Below, piece by piece: positions 34,152 to 43,396 of a DNA stretch of 64,000 bases (positions are counted from its first letter, which is position 1; each line of letters starts with the position of its first letter). The translations under genes were made by a program, and so were the position numbers. The notes below the pieces were generated by a model. It was not told the origin of the DNA and searched no databases. It saw only the letters and a program-made list of their open reading frames with translations. Source of the stretch: Hymenobacter algoricola (lineage in GTDB: Bacteria > Bacteroidota > Bacteroidia > Cytophagales > Hymenobacteraceae); contig NZ_BAABDH010000015.1 of the NCBI RefSeq assembly GCF_039539525.1, positions 62,001 to 126,000 on the forward strand, given 5' to 3'.

Positions 34152-35147
34152 CTACTTCAGCAAGCCTAGCTGAATCATGTGCTCGGCAATCTGCACGGCG
34201 TTGGTGGCGGCGCCCTTGCGCAGGTTGTCGGCCACCACCCACATATTCAGGGTGCGGGGCTGCGACTCGTCGCGGCGGATGCGGCCGACCAGCACGGCGT
34301 CTTTGCCGTGGGCATCCTTGGGCATGGGGTAGCGGTTGGCGGCTACCTCGTCCACCACTTCCACGCCGTCGGTGGCGCGCAGGATGCGGTACACGTCGGC
34401 CAGGTCAAATTCGCGGGCAAACTCCACGTTCAGCGCCTCCGAGTGGCCACCCAGCACCGGGATGCGCACGGCGGTGGCCGTCACCTGAATCGTGTCGTCG
34501 GAAAGGATTTTCTTGGTCTCGTTCACCAGCTTCATTTCCTCCTTGGTGTAGCCGTTATCCTCGAACACGTCGATGTGGGGCAGCACGTTCAGGTCGATGC
34601 GGTGGGGGTAGGCCGGGTTGGCGGCCGTCTGCCCGGCCCGCTCCTCCAGCAGTTGGTCCACGGCTTTTTTGCCGGTGCCCGTCACGCTCTGGTAGGTGCT
34701 CACCACGATGCGCCGGATCTGAAACGCCTCGTGCAGCTTGTGCAGGGCCAGCACCATCTGAATGGTGGAGCAGTTGGGGTTGGCAATGATTTTATCGTCG
34801 GCCGTGAGCTGCCGGGCGTTGATTTCGGGCACCACCAGCTTCTTGGTGGGGTCCATGCGCCAGGCCGAGGAGTTGTCGATAACCACGGTGCCGACGGCGG
34901 CGAAGTGCGGGGCCTGCTCTTTGGATACTGAGCCGCCGGCCGAGAAAATAGCCACGGCCGGGCGGGCGGCAATGGCGTCGGCCATGCTCACCACCTTGTA
35001 CTTCTTGCCCTGGTACTCGATTTCCTGCCCCACCGACCGCTCGGAGGCTACGGGCAGCAGCTCAGTGACCGGGAAGTTGCGCTCGGCCAGTACTTTCAAC
35101 ATTTCGCCACCCACTAAGCCGGTGGCACCAACGACAGCTACTTTCAT
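34152..35147 (-). CDS. asd: Aspartate-semialdehyde dehydrogenase
   Basis: Makes aspartate semialdehyde, precursor of lysine/DAP, threonine and methionine. The 331-residue protein begins MKVAVVGATGLVGGEMLKVL (Rossmann motif GATGLVG), has the catalytic Cys126 in NPNCSTIQMVLAL, the conserved STYQSVTGTGKKAVDQL and the VRIPVLGGHSEALNVEF segment with the catalytic His. Length is standard. It feeds the hom-metX-metY genes in the first third of the window, although they are about 16 kb away. Its 3' end is 40 bp from a TonB-like gene. Confidence 0.97.
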   Translation of the reverse strand: MKVAVVGATGLVGGEMLKVLAERNFPVTELLPVASERSVGQEIEYQGKKYKVVSMADAIAARPAVAIFSAGGSVSKEQAPHFAAVGTVVIDNSSAWRMDPTKKLVVPEINARQLTADDKIIANPNCSTIQMVLALHKLHEAFQIRRIVVSTYQSVTGTGKKAVDQLLEERAGQTAANPAYPHRIDLNVLPHIDVFEDNGYTKEEMKLVNETKKILSDDTIQVTATAVRIPVLGGHSEALNVEFAREFDLADVYRILRATDGVEVVDEVAANRYPMPKDAHGKDAVLVGRIRRDESQPRTLNMWVVADNLRKGAATNAVQIAEHMIQLGLLK

Positions 35148-35325
35148 TTCAGGAAGGATTCAACGACCCGTGGAGGCCTGGGAAAAGATAATATTGTTTG
35201 AACAGATTGAATTATGGGTATATTCCCGCTGGGTTCCGGAGCTGCCGCTTGGCCGCCTATTATGACTCAGCCGAAGTATTCTGCCGCCTGCCGTTACCGA
35301 TGCGAAAACCACTACTCCAATCCGC

Positions 35326-38300
35326 GTGAAACATCTGCTATTCTGCCTGCTGGCCTTGCTGGCCGGCCCCGTGCAAGCCCAGCTCACGGATTCGTTCACC
35401 GATGGCGACTTCACCCAAAACCCGACCTGGACCGGCGATGCTACGGGGTTCCAAGTTACGGCCCAGCAGCTGCAAAGCAATGGCCCGGGCGTCACGGGCA
35501 GCACCCTGGAGCTGCTCACGCCCTGCCAGGCCAGCACCGGCACCACCTGGGAGTTCTGGGCCAACCTGCGGTTTGCCACCAGTAGCGCCAACTACGCCGA
35601 CGTGTGGCTGATGGCCGACCAGGCCAGCCTGAAGACTACCGGCACCAAAGGCTACTTCGTGCGCCTGGGCGGCACGGCCGATGAAGTGGCCCTGTTTCGC
35701 AAGGATGCCCCGGCCACGCCCGTGTACGTGGTCAACGGCGCCGACGGCACACTGGCTTCCGCCACCAACAACCTGGTGCGGGTGCGCGTCACGCGCAGCC
35801 TGCAGAACGTCTGGACCCTGGAGCGCGACCTGACCGGCGGCACCACTTTCGCCAGTGAGGGTACCGGCGCCGACGCCACCTACCAGCGCAGCGCCTGGTG
35901 CGGAGTGTCGCTGCTGTATTCCTCGGCCAACAACCGCAGCTTTCACTTCGACGATTTCCGCATCACCGATGCCAATGCGCCCCTGCTGCTCAGCGCCAGC
36001 AGCCTGAGCGGGCGGCAGGTCGACGTGCAGTTCAACGAGGCCGTAGCGGCGGTCCAGCCCGTGGGCAGCTACCAGCTCAACGCCGGCACCCCGGCCGTGC
36101 TCAGCGCCGCGCGCGACGCCACCGACCCGGCCCTGGTTCACCTCACGCTGGCCGCCGACCTGGCCAGCGGCTCCAACACGCTGACCGTGCGCAACGCGGC
36201 GGACCTCTACGGCAACAGCGCCCCGTTTCCGGCTACGGCCACCGTGACCTACTCGCCCCCGGCCGTGGGACCGGGGTTCAACCAGCTGCTCATCACCGAA
36301 ATTCTGGCCGATGAAACCCCGGTCGTCGGGCTGCCCGCCTCGGAGTTTTTGGAGATTCATAACCCTTCGGCCACGGCTACGCTGGACCTGGGCGGGGTGC
36401 GGCTGCTGCGGCCCGGCAGCACCAGCACGGCGGCGGTGTTTCCGGCCGGGGCCAGCCTGCTGCCCGGCGAGTACGCCGTGGTGTGCGGCAGCACCCGCAC
36501 GGCCCAGTTCAGCCCGTACGGCAAGGTGTTCGGGCTGACCAACTTCCCGGCCCTGAGCAATGCCGGCGACGAGCTGCTGCTGCGCGGCCCCACCGGCCGC
36601 ACCGTCTTTCAGGTGCGCTACTCCGACGCCTGGTACCGCGACATCGCCAAGAAAGACGGCGGCTGGAGCCTGGAGCTGATTGACCCCGCCAACCCCTGCG
36701 GCGGCGCGGCCAACTGGAGCGCCAGCACCGATGCCAGCGGCGGCACGCCCGGCCGCGCCAACAGCGTGCGGGCCGCCAATGCCGACCGTACGCCGCCGGC
36801 CCTGCGCCGCGCTACCGTCGTCAGCCCCACGCTGCTGCGGCTGGAGTTCGACGAAAAGCTGGACAGCGTGCAGCTTTCTGCCCCGGCCCTGTACGCCATC
36901 CAGCCCGCGCTGACCATCGTGGGCGTGCGGGCCGTGCCCTACGACTTCCGGGCTGTGGAGCTGACGCTGGGCTCGGCCATTCCGGCCAACCAGCTCTTCA
37001 CCGCCAGCGTGCAGCGGGCCGTCGACTGCGCGGGCAACGCGACGGGTGGGGCCGTGTCGGCTACGTTTGCGCTGCCGGTGGCCCCGCTGGCCGGGCAGGT
37101 AGTCATCACCGAAGTATTTCCTGACGAAACGCCGGCCGTCGGGCTGCCCGCCGCCGAGTACCTGGAGATTCACAACCCTTCCACCAGCATCCTGGATCTG
37201 GGCGGCGTGCAGCTGTTCAAGACCGGCAGCAGCACGGCCGCGGCGGTGTTTCCGGATACCACACGCCTGAATCCGGGGCAGTACGCGGTGGTGTGCAGCA
37301 GTACCCGCGGGTTGCTGTTTGCCCGCTACGGCACCGTGTATGCCCTGCCCAACTTCCCCACCCTGACCAACGACGGCGACCAGCTGGTGCTGCGCGGCCG
37401 CAGCGGGCGCACTCTGTTTGAAGTCAATTATTCGAGCACCTGGTACAAGGACAACAGCAAGAAGGAGGGCGGCTGGAGCCTGGAGCTGATTGACCCCGCC
37501 AACCCCTGCGGCGGCCTCGAGAACTGGACCGCCAGCGTGGACCCCAGCGGCGGCACGCCCGGCCGCGCCAACAGCGTGCGGGCCACCAACCCCGACCGTA
37601 CGCCGCCCGCGCTGCTGCGGGCCCTGGCCATCAGCGCCACCACTGTCCGGCTGTTTTTCGGTGAGAAGCTGGACAGCGTGCAGGCCGCCAGCCCCGGGCT
37701 CTACCAGCTGAGTCCGGCCAATACCATCACCCAGGTAAGCCCCGGCGGACCCGATTTTCGCACCGTGGACCTGATGCTCGGCACGCCCCTGCTGCCCAGC
37801 CAGGCCCAGACCGTGCGCGTGCAGCGGGCCGTCGACTGCGTGGGCAACGCGGCGGGGCCGGCCACTTCGGCCACATTTGCCCTGCCCGCGGCAGCGGTGG
37901 CCAACGATGTCGTCATCAACGAAATCCTGTTCAATCCCCGCACCGGCGGCGTCGACTTCGTGGAGCTGCTCAACCGCTCGGCCAAGTACCTGAACGTGCA
38001 GGGCTGGCAGCTGGGCAATGAAAAGCCCGACGGCTCGGTAGATGCCGAACCGGTGAGCAGCAGCCCCTACGTGCTGGCCCCGGGCCAGCTGCTGGTGCTG
38101 ACTACCCGCCCCGACCTGGTGCAGAGCACATACCCGGCCAACGACCCCAATGTTTTTCTGGCCATGGCCGGCTTCCCTACCTTCCCCGATGAGGCCGGCA
38201 CCGTGGTGGTATTCGACGGGCTGGGGCGGCCCCTCGACCGGGTGGCGTACTCGGATAAGCAGCACCTGGCCCTGCTCAGCGACCTGAACGGGGTTTCTCT

Positions 38301-38739
38301 GGAGCGCATCCGCACCGACGGGCCCAGCACGGCGGCCAACTTCCACTCGGCGGCCAGCACCGTGGGCTACGCCACCCCCGGCCGCCCCAACTCCCAGTAC
38401 CAGGAAGACCCCGGCGGCGACAAGCTGTTTCGGATGGAGCCCGAGGTGTTCACGCCCGATGAGGACGGCCAGCAGGATTTTACTACGCTCAACTACACCC
38501 TCGACCAGCCCGGCTACGCGGCCAGCATCACCGTGTACGACGCGCAGGGCCGCCTCACCCGCCGCCTGGTGCGCAACGAAACCATGGCCACCAGCGGCTT
38601 TTTTCAGTGGAACGGCCTGACCGACCAGGGTCAGAAAGCGCCGGTGGGCTACTACGTGCTGCACATTCAGCTGTTTGAGCCCAACGGCGGCGGCCGGCGG
38701 GAATATAAGAAGACCGTTGTGCTGGGCGCCCGGTTCTGA
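35326..38739 (+). CDS. Lamin-tail-domain surface protein with FlgD-like C-terminus
   Basis: An 1137-residue exported protein starting at GTG (35326) with signal peptide (KHLLFCLLALLAGPVQAQ). Layout: an N-terminal beta-sandwich (about 20-215, of the DUF/laminin-G-like type seen in Bacteroidota), an Ig-like domain, then lamin-tail domains (LTD) at about 322-480, 592-750 and a divergent third from 862, each beginning with a (L/V)(I/V)ITEI segment, separated by Ig-like modules. The C-terminal 95 residues (RMEPEVFTPDEDGQQD ... GYYVLHIQLFE ... KKTVVLGARF) form a FlgD-like Ig/T9SS-type sorting region. LTDs in bacteria are found in surface proteins associated with extracellular nucleases or adhesion; no nuclease motif is visible. 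Function unknown. Confidence 0.87.
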   Translation: MKHLLFCLLALLAGPVQAQLTDSFTDGDFTQNPTWTGDATGFQVTAQQLQSNGPGVTGSTLELLTPCQASTGTTWEFWANLRFATSSANYADVWLMADQASLKTTGTKGYFVRLGGTADEVALFRKDAPATPVYVVNGADGTLASATNNLVRVRVTRSLQNVWTLERDLTGGTTFASEGTGADATYQRSAWCGVSLLYSSANNRSFHFDDFRITDANAPLLLSASSLSGRQVDVQFNEAVAAVQPVGSYQLNAGTPAVLSAARDATDPALVHLTLAADLASGSNTLTVRNAADLYGNSAPFPATATVTYSPPAVGPGFNQLLITEILADETPVVGLPASEFLEIHNPSATATLDLGGVRLLRPGSTSTAAVFPAGASLLPGEYAVVCGSTRTAQFSPYGKVFGLTNFPALSNAGDELLLRGPTGRTVFQVRYSDAWYRDIAKKDGGWSLELIDPANPCGGAANWSASTDASGGTPGRANSVRAANADRTPPALRRATVVSPTLLRLEFDEKLDSVQLSAPALYAIQPALTIVGVRAVPYDFRAVELTLGSAIPANQLFTASVQRAVDCAGNATGGAVSATFALPVAPLAGQVVITEVFPDETPAVGLPAAEYLEIHNPSTSILDLGGVQLFKTGSSTAAAVFPDTTRLNPGQYAVVCSSTRGLLFARYGTVYALPNFPTLTNDGDQLVLRGRSGRTLFEVNYSSTWYKDNSKKEGGWSLELIDPANPCGGLENWTASVDPSGGTPGRANSVRATNPDRTPPALLRALAISATTVRLFFGEKLDSVQAASPGLYQLSPANTITQVSPGGPDFRTVDLMLGTPLLPSQAQTVRVQRAVDCVGNAAGPATSATFALPAAAVANDVVINEILFNPRTGGVDFVELLNRSAKYLNVQGWQLGNEKPDGSVDAEPVSSSPYVLAPGQLLVLTTRPDLVQSTYPANDPNVFLAMAGFPTFPDEAGTVVVFDGLGRPLDRVAYSDKQHLALLSDLNGVSLERIRTDGPSTAANFHSAASTVGYATPGRPNSQYQEDPGGDKLFRMEPEVFTPDEDGQQDFTTLNYTLDQPGYAASITVYDAQGRLTRRLVRNETMATSGFFQWNGLTDQGQKAPVGYYVLHIQLFEPNGGGRREYKKTVVLGARF
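36283..37902 (+). repeat. 810-bp internal tandem repeat in the lamin-tail gene
   Basis: The LTD plus Ig unit beginning near 36283 recurs 810 bp (270 residues) later. Segments such as GGCGGCTGGAGCCTGGAG and the following bases at 36659 and 37469 are identical over about 47 bp, as are parts of the segment at 36761/37571. The duplication is therefore partly conserved at DNA level. Confidence 0.75.
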
Positions 38740-38931
38740 GTTGACGGACTGTCGTTGCGAGCAAAGCATTCCGCCCATTAAGCGGCGTCAGTCCCTCCTC
38801 TGAAATGAGGGAAACTCCGTGAGCCTACAAACCCCCGACGTCTGCCCGACGTTAGGGTTTTGGGGGTCCCTTTGGAAAACGGGCCTGGCCCGGTGGCCCG
38901 GTGGGTGCGTCTCCGTTATTCCCCTTTGCTT

Positions 38932-41900
38932 ATGTCCGAAGTTCTACCTGCCCAATTCCCAGCCGCCGAGTTGTTGCCCGCCCTGCTCGATGCCTCGCTC
39001 ACCGGGGTTGTGCTGTTCCTACCAGTTTACGGCCCGTCCGGCGAGCTGGTGGACTTCACCTTTGCCTACCTCAACCCCGCCGCGCAGCGCATTTTGGGCC
39101 TGCCCCCCCAGCCCGCCGTCAGCTACCTGCAGCAGTTTCCGCACAGTACCGACCCCGCCAACGGGGCCTTTGTTTTCCAGCGCGATGCCTACCTGTCGGG
39201 CCAGCCGGCGCAGTTCGAGCTGAACTACCAGAACGACGGCTACGACAACTACTTCCGGGCCACGGCCCGCCGCGTGGGCGAGGGCCTGCTCGTGTGCGTC
39301 ACCGACACCGCCGACCAGCCCCGCACCGCTGTGGAAGTGGCCCTGCGCCAGAGCCAGGCCCGCGAGCAGGCGGCCCGCGCCCAGGCCGAAGCCCAGCGCC
39401 AGCGCCTGCTCAACGTCTTCACCCAGGCCCCCGTGCTCATGGCCCGCCTCAGCGGCCCCGACCACGTGGTGGAGCTGGCCAACGAGGGGTTCGAGCAGCT
39501 TTTTGGGGGCCGGCCGATGACCGGCCGGCCGCACCGCCAGGCTGCGTCCGAGCTGGCCGGCCAGGGCTTTTTCGAGCTAATCGATGACGTGTACCGCACC
39601 GGCGAAACCTACGCGGCCACCGAGGCCTCGGCATACCTGCCCCAGGCCGGGCCGGGCCCGCCCGTGCCCCGGTACTTCGACTTTATTTACCAGGCCACCC
39701 GCGACGCTGCCGGCCGCATCGACGGGGTGCTGGTGGTGGGCCACGAAGCCACTGAACAAGTGCGCGCCCGCCAGCGGCTCCAAGACCAGGCCCACGAGCT
39801 GGCCCAGCTCAACCAGGAGCTGGAAGCCCGCGTGTTTGAGCGCACCCAGGCCCTGCGCCACGCCCAGGCTGCCGCCGAAGCCACGGCCCGGCAACTGCGG
39901 CACGTGACGGAAAGCCTGCCCAGCACCAGCTTCACCGTGGACCAGGCCGGGCAAATATTGTACATCAGCCCGCAGTGGTACGCCTACACCGGCATGGGAC
40001 CCGATGCGGACAGCAATGAGACCTGGCCGCAGCTCATGCACCCCGACGACCTGCCCGCCGTGGCCCAGGAGTACAGCGCGGCCCTGGCCGGCGGGCGCCC
40101 CTGGGGCTACGAGTTCCGGTTGCGCGGGGCCGACGGGCAGTACCGCTGGTTTGCCAGCCAGGGCGTGCCCGAGCCGCTGGCCGCCGCCGAAGCCGCCGCC
40201 CGCCCTCGCCAGTGGTTCGGCTCCAACCTTGACATCGACGACCTGAAGCGGGCCCAGCAGCAGCTCGAGGAAAAAGACCAGCTGCTGACCAGCATCCTCT
40301 CTTCCATTCCGGCCAGCGTAGTTGCGTTCGAGGGCGAGGCCCTGCACTTCGGCTTCTTTAATGAGGCGTATCAGTACCTGGCACAGGGCCGGGCCGTGCT
40401 GGGTCGCCCGGCAGTAGAGGTATTTCCCGAAGTAGCAGAGCAGGGGTTTCTGGCCTCGCTGCGTGGGGTGCTGCGCACCGGCGAGCCCTACCAGGGGCAG
40501 GAGGTGCCCGCCTATGCCCGCGACCCGCGCACCGGGCAGCAGGGGGACATGTACCTGGACCTGGCCTACCTGCCGTTGCGCCACGGCCAGCAGCCGCCCC
40601 ACGCCGTGCTCGGCTTCATCATCGACGTGACGGACCGCGTGCTGGCCCGCCGGCAGGCCGAGGCGGCCCAGGCCCAAACCCTGGCCGCCGCCGAGCAGAC
40701 CGCGGCCCAGCGCGAAGCCTTTTTCCAGGTGTTCGAGCAAACCCCGGCCTGCGTGGCCATTTTGCGCGAACCCACTCACCGCCTCGACTACTACAACCCC
40801 GCCTACGAGCAGCTGTTTCCGGCCGGCCGCCTCCGGCGAGGCCGCCCCATTGCGGAGCTGCAGCCCGAAGCCGTGGAACAGGGCTTTGTGGCCTTGCTCG
40901 ACCGGGTATTCCAGACCGGCGAAATGCACTTTGGCCACGAGATGCATTTGGCCGTTACCCAGCCCGACGGTCAGCCCTCGAAGGAAATGTACTTCGATTT
41001 CACCTACCAGGCGTTTCAAGAGGCCGGGCGCACGGCGGGCATCTCCGTCTTCGCCTACGACGTGACCGAGCGGGTGCTGACTCGCCGGCAGCGCGAGGCC
41101 CAGCAGGTGCAGCTGGCCGAGCTGTTTGAGCAGGCCCCGGTGGCCATCACCGTGCTGCGGGGGGCGCAGTACGTCATCGAGGTGGCCAACCCGCTCATGG
41201 CCGAGCTCTGGGGCCGCACCCCGGAGCAAGTGCGGGGCAAGGCCCTGTACGAGGCCCTGCCCGAAGTGCGCGGCCAGGGCTTCAAGGAGCTGCTCGACCA
41301 GGTTGTGGCCAGCGGCGAGGCCTTCGCGGCCCAGGAGCTGCCGGCCCAGCTGCCCCGCGCCGGGGAGTTGGCCACGGTGTACCTCAACTTCGTGTACCAG
41401 CCCCTGCGCGACGCCCAGGGCCGCATTGACAGCGTGGCCGCCGTGGCCACCGACGTGACTGACCAGGTGCTGGCCCGCCAGCAGCTGGCCCAGGCCAACG
41501 CGCAGCTCACGGCCGCCAACCGCCAGCTCATCCGCACCAACACCGACCTCGATAACTTCATCTATTCCGCCTCGCACGACCTCAAGCAGCCCATCGCCAA
41601 CATTGAGGGCCTGCTCGATGCCCTGCACGAGGAGCTGCCCGCCGACCTGGCCGCCGCCCTGCCGGTCGGCCCCATCCTCGCCCGGATGGCCGACTCGGTG
41701 GGGCGCTTCCAGCGCACTCTCGACCACCTCACCGACATCACCCGGCTGCAAAAGGAATACGCCCCGGCCGCCGTCGCCGTCAGCGTGGCGGCCGTGCTCG
41801 ACGACGTGTGCCTCGATCTGGCCCCGCAGCTGGCCGCGTCGGGAGGGCGCCTCACCCGCGACGTGGACCAGTGCCCGCCCGTGCTCTTCCCCGAAAAATA

Positions 41901-42234
41901 CCTGCGCTCGGTCCTGTTCAACCTGCTCAGCAACGCCCTCAAGTACCGCTCGCCGCACCGTACCCTGCACGTGGCTGTCAGCTGCCACGCCGAGCCCGGC
42001 TACCAGGTGCTCGAAATCCACGACAACGGCCTGGGCATTCCGCTGGCCCAGCAGCCGCGCTTGTTCGGCATGTTCCAGCGCTTCCACGACCACGTGGCGG
42101 GCACCGGCATTGGCCTGTTCATGGTCAAGCGCATGGTCGAAAATGCCGGGGGGCGCATCGACGTCCACAGCCAGGAAGGCACCGGTACCACCTTCTTCGT
42201 GTACTTTCCAGTCGCCGACACCCCGCCTGCGTAA
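38932..42234 (+). CDS. Soluble multi-PAS sensor histidine kinase
   Basis: From the ATG at 38932 the protein has 1100 residues. It carries five PAS-type modules: the first at about 15-125, and others ending in the repeated (T/V)D(V/A)T(D/E)(Q/R)V(L/R)(A/T)RQ signature, which precedes a coiled-coil helix each time. After them comes a HisKA-like domain with the phospho-acceptor His882 in SASHDLKQPIANIEG, and HATPase_c with DNGLGIPL and GTGIGLFMVKRM. No membrane segment or signal peptide, so it is cytoplasmic. A single-domain response regulator starts 28 bp downstream and is its likely partner. The 24 upstream in-frame codons overlap a hairpin and are unlikely to be translated. Confidence 0.92.
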   Translation: MSEVLPAQFPAAELLPALLDASLTGVVLFLPVYGPSGELVDFTFAYLNPAAQRILGLPPQPAVSYLQQFPHSTDPANGAFVFQRDAYLSGQPAQFELNYQNDGYDNYFRATARRVGEGLLVCVTDTADQPRTAVEVALRQSQAREQAARAQAEAQRQRLLNVFTQAPVLMARLSGPDHVVELANEGFEQLFGGRPMTGRPHRQAASELAGQGFFELIDDVYRTGETYAATEASAYLPQAGPGPPVPRYFDFIYQATRDAAGRIDGVLVVGHEATEQVRARQRLQDQAHELAQLNQELEARVFERTQALRHAQAAAEATARQLRHVTESLPSTSFTVDQAGQILYISPQWYAYTGMGPDADSNETWPQLMHPDDLPAVAQEYSAALAGGRPWGYEFRLRGADGQYRWFASQGVPEPLAAAEAAARPRQWFGSNLDIDDLKRAQQQLEEKDQLLTSILSSIPASVVAFEGEALHFGFFNEAYQYLAQGRAVLGRPAVEVFPEVAEQGFLASLRGVLRTGEPYQGQEVPAYARDPRTGQQGDMYLDLAYLPLRHGQQPPHAVLGFIIDVTDRVLARRQAEAAQAQTLAAAEQTAAQREAFFQVFEQTPACVAILREPTHRLDYYNPAYEQLFPAGRLRRGRPIAELQPEAVEQGFVALLDRVFQTGEMHFGHEMHLAVTQPDGQPSKEMYFDFTYQAFQEAGRTAGISVFAYDVTERVLTRRQREAQQVQLAELFEQAPVAITVLRGAQYVIEVANPLMAELWGRTPEQVRGKALYEALPEVRGQGFKELLDQVVASGEAFAAQELPAQLPRAGELATVYLNFVYQPLRDAQGRIDSVAAVATDVTDQVLARQQLAQANAQLTAANRQLIRTNTDLDNFIYSASHDLKQPIANIEGLLDALHEELPADLAAALPVGPILARMADSVGRFQRTLDHLTDITRLQKEYAPAAVAVSVAAVLDDVCLDLAPQLAASGGRLTRDVDQCPPVLFPEKYLRSVLFNLLSNALKYRSPHRTLHVAVSCHAEPGYQVLEIHDNGLGIPLAQQPRLFGMFQRFHDHVAGTGIGLFMVKRMVENAGGRIDVHSQEGTGTTFFVYFPVADTPPA

Positions 42235-42262
42235 GTTTGCCCGTACTTCCGCCTCCCTCCCG

Positions 42263-42688
42263 ATGCCCCAGCTACCCTGCGTCCTGCTCGTGGACGACGA
42301 CGATACCACCAACTACCTCAACCGCCTGCTCCTGGAGCGGCTGGGCGTCGCCGCCCACATCCTGGTGGCCCCCAACGGCCGCCAGGCCCTCGACCTGTTG
42401 CCCGCGCACTGCCCGGAGCCGGGCGCGCCCACCTGCCCGGTGCTCATCCTGCTCGACATCAACATGCCCGTCATGAATGGCTTTGAGTTTCTCGAAGCCT
42501 ACGCCCAGCTGCCCCCGGCCCGCCGCGGCGCCAGCGTAGTGCTCATGCTCACCACTTCCCTCAACCCCCAGGACGCGGATCGGCTCCGCACTCTGCCCGC
42601 CGCCGGCACCATCATTAAGCCGCTGTCCAGAGCTAAAGTCGCCCAGCTGCTGCACGAGCATTTCGGGCACCCGCTGCCCGCCTTGTAG
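42263..42688 (+). CDS. Single-domain response regulator
   Basis: A 141-residue receiver protein beginning MPQLPCVLLVDDDDTTNYLN. It has the acidic triad DDD, the phospho-acceptor Asp65 in LLDINMPVMNGFEFLE, Thr in MLTTSLNPQDADR and Lys in IIKPLSRAKV. There is no output domain, so it probably signals by protein contact. It starts 28 bp after the multi-PAS kinase and is in the CheY-like group common next to kinases in Hymenobacter-like genomes. The frame extends back into the kinase gene, but that part is an overlap shadow. Confidence 0.93.
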   Translation: MPQLPCVLLVDDDDTTNYLNRLLLERLGVAAHILVAPNGRQALDLLPAHCPEPGAPTCPVLILLDINMPVMNGFEFLEAYAQLPPARRGASVVLMLTTSLNPQDADRLRTLPAAGTIIKPLSRAKVAQLLHEHFGHPLPAL

Positions 42689-43396
42689 CCGGCCGGTATT
42701 TTCATGATGGTGCAGAAGTTGGCGTAGTGAATGCAGAACGTCATGCGCAGCTGGCGTTAGCTTGTCGAAGCAGCTCCACTGCAATAATACCTGGCCCAGG
42801 TTGCGGAGCCGCGCACTACCCCGGCGGGGCAGCATCTGGTACAACGAGTATGTTGGTTTCTGTGCCCTAGGCGAGGGGAGGGCACAATTCCGGTATTGTT
42901 GGACACAGGCCAAGAGGCGGTGGACCGCTGGGGCTTCCAAACGGCTAAGGTTGACGGAATGCTACCAACCTGCCGCCCCGCTGGGGCAGCCGTTTAGTAG
43001 TCCGCAACGTGAGCCAATTGATACAGTTGGTTTCAAGGACGCTTTTACCAGCTCCCGGCCTTGGAATGCATACCGGATAACGCAAAGCCGTTCGTAGGCC
43101 GCTAACGACATTCTGATGATGTAAATCTGTTTCGGGAACCGGTATTTTCAGGCAGAAGGTAGCGAAGAGTAGGGGGGAGGCTATTTTTATCCAAAAAGAG
43201 CCTTTTACAGGCTTTTTTGGCCGTTTATCACGTGCGGACGTCGGCTAAGGGCGACTTTTGAAGCAAGCTTTTAAGGCAGGCCAACGCTGTTTTTCTTTCA
43301 GAGCACGGATTGCTTCGTCCTGCGCTCTTGCAATGCCAGGGCTGCTTTCCAGCGGTCGGCTGTTAAACCCCCGTCCTTGCCGGCCGTCCAACCCCC
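42689..43396. other. 708-bp intergenic region with dispersed-repeat remnants and hairpins
   Basis: No convincing gene. It holds a GAACGTCATGC...GTCGAAGCA motif (42736-42770) related to the repeat at 44865-44947, a small TGTGCCCT/AGGGCACA hairpin (42861-42886), and a terminator-like hairpin at 43191-43220 (CCAAAAAGAGCC with GGCTTTTTTGG, one bulge). A 111-codon open frame at 42762 has no family features and unlikely composition. Confidence 0.6.

Noticed and set aside
35338..38778. 1146-codon minus-strand frame
   Set aside because: Mirror image of the lamin-tail gene caused by GC-biased third positions.
41603..42262. N-terminal extension of the response regulator into the kinase gene
   Set aside because: The frame overlaps the kinase's true frame; receiver domain starts cleanly at 42263.
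39577..42312. 911-codon minus-strand frame
   Set aside because: Antisense of the multi-PAS kinase; no domain features.
42762..43097. 111-codon intergenic frame
   Set aside because: No family resemblance, improbable residue composition, overlaps repeat remnants.
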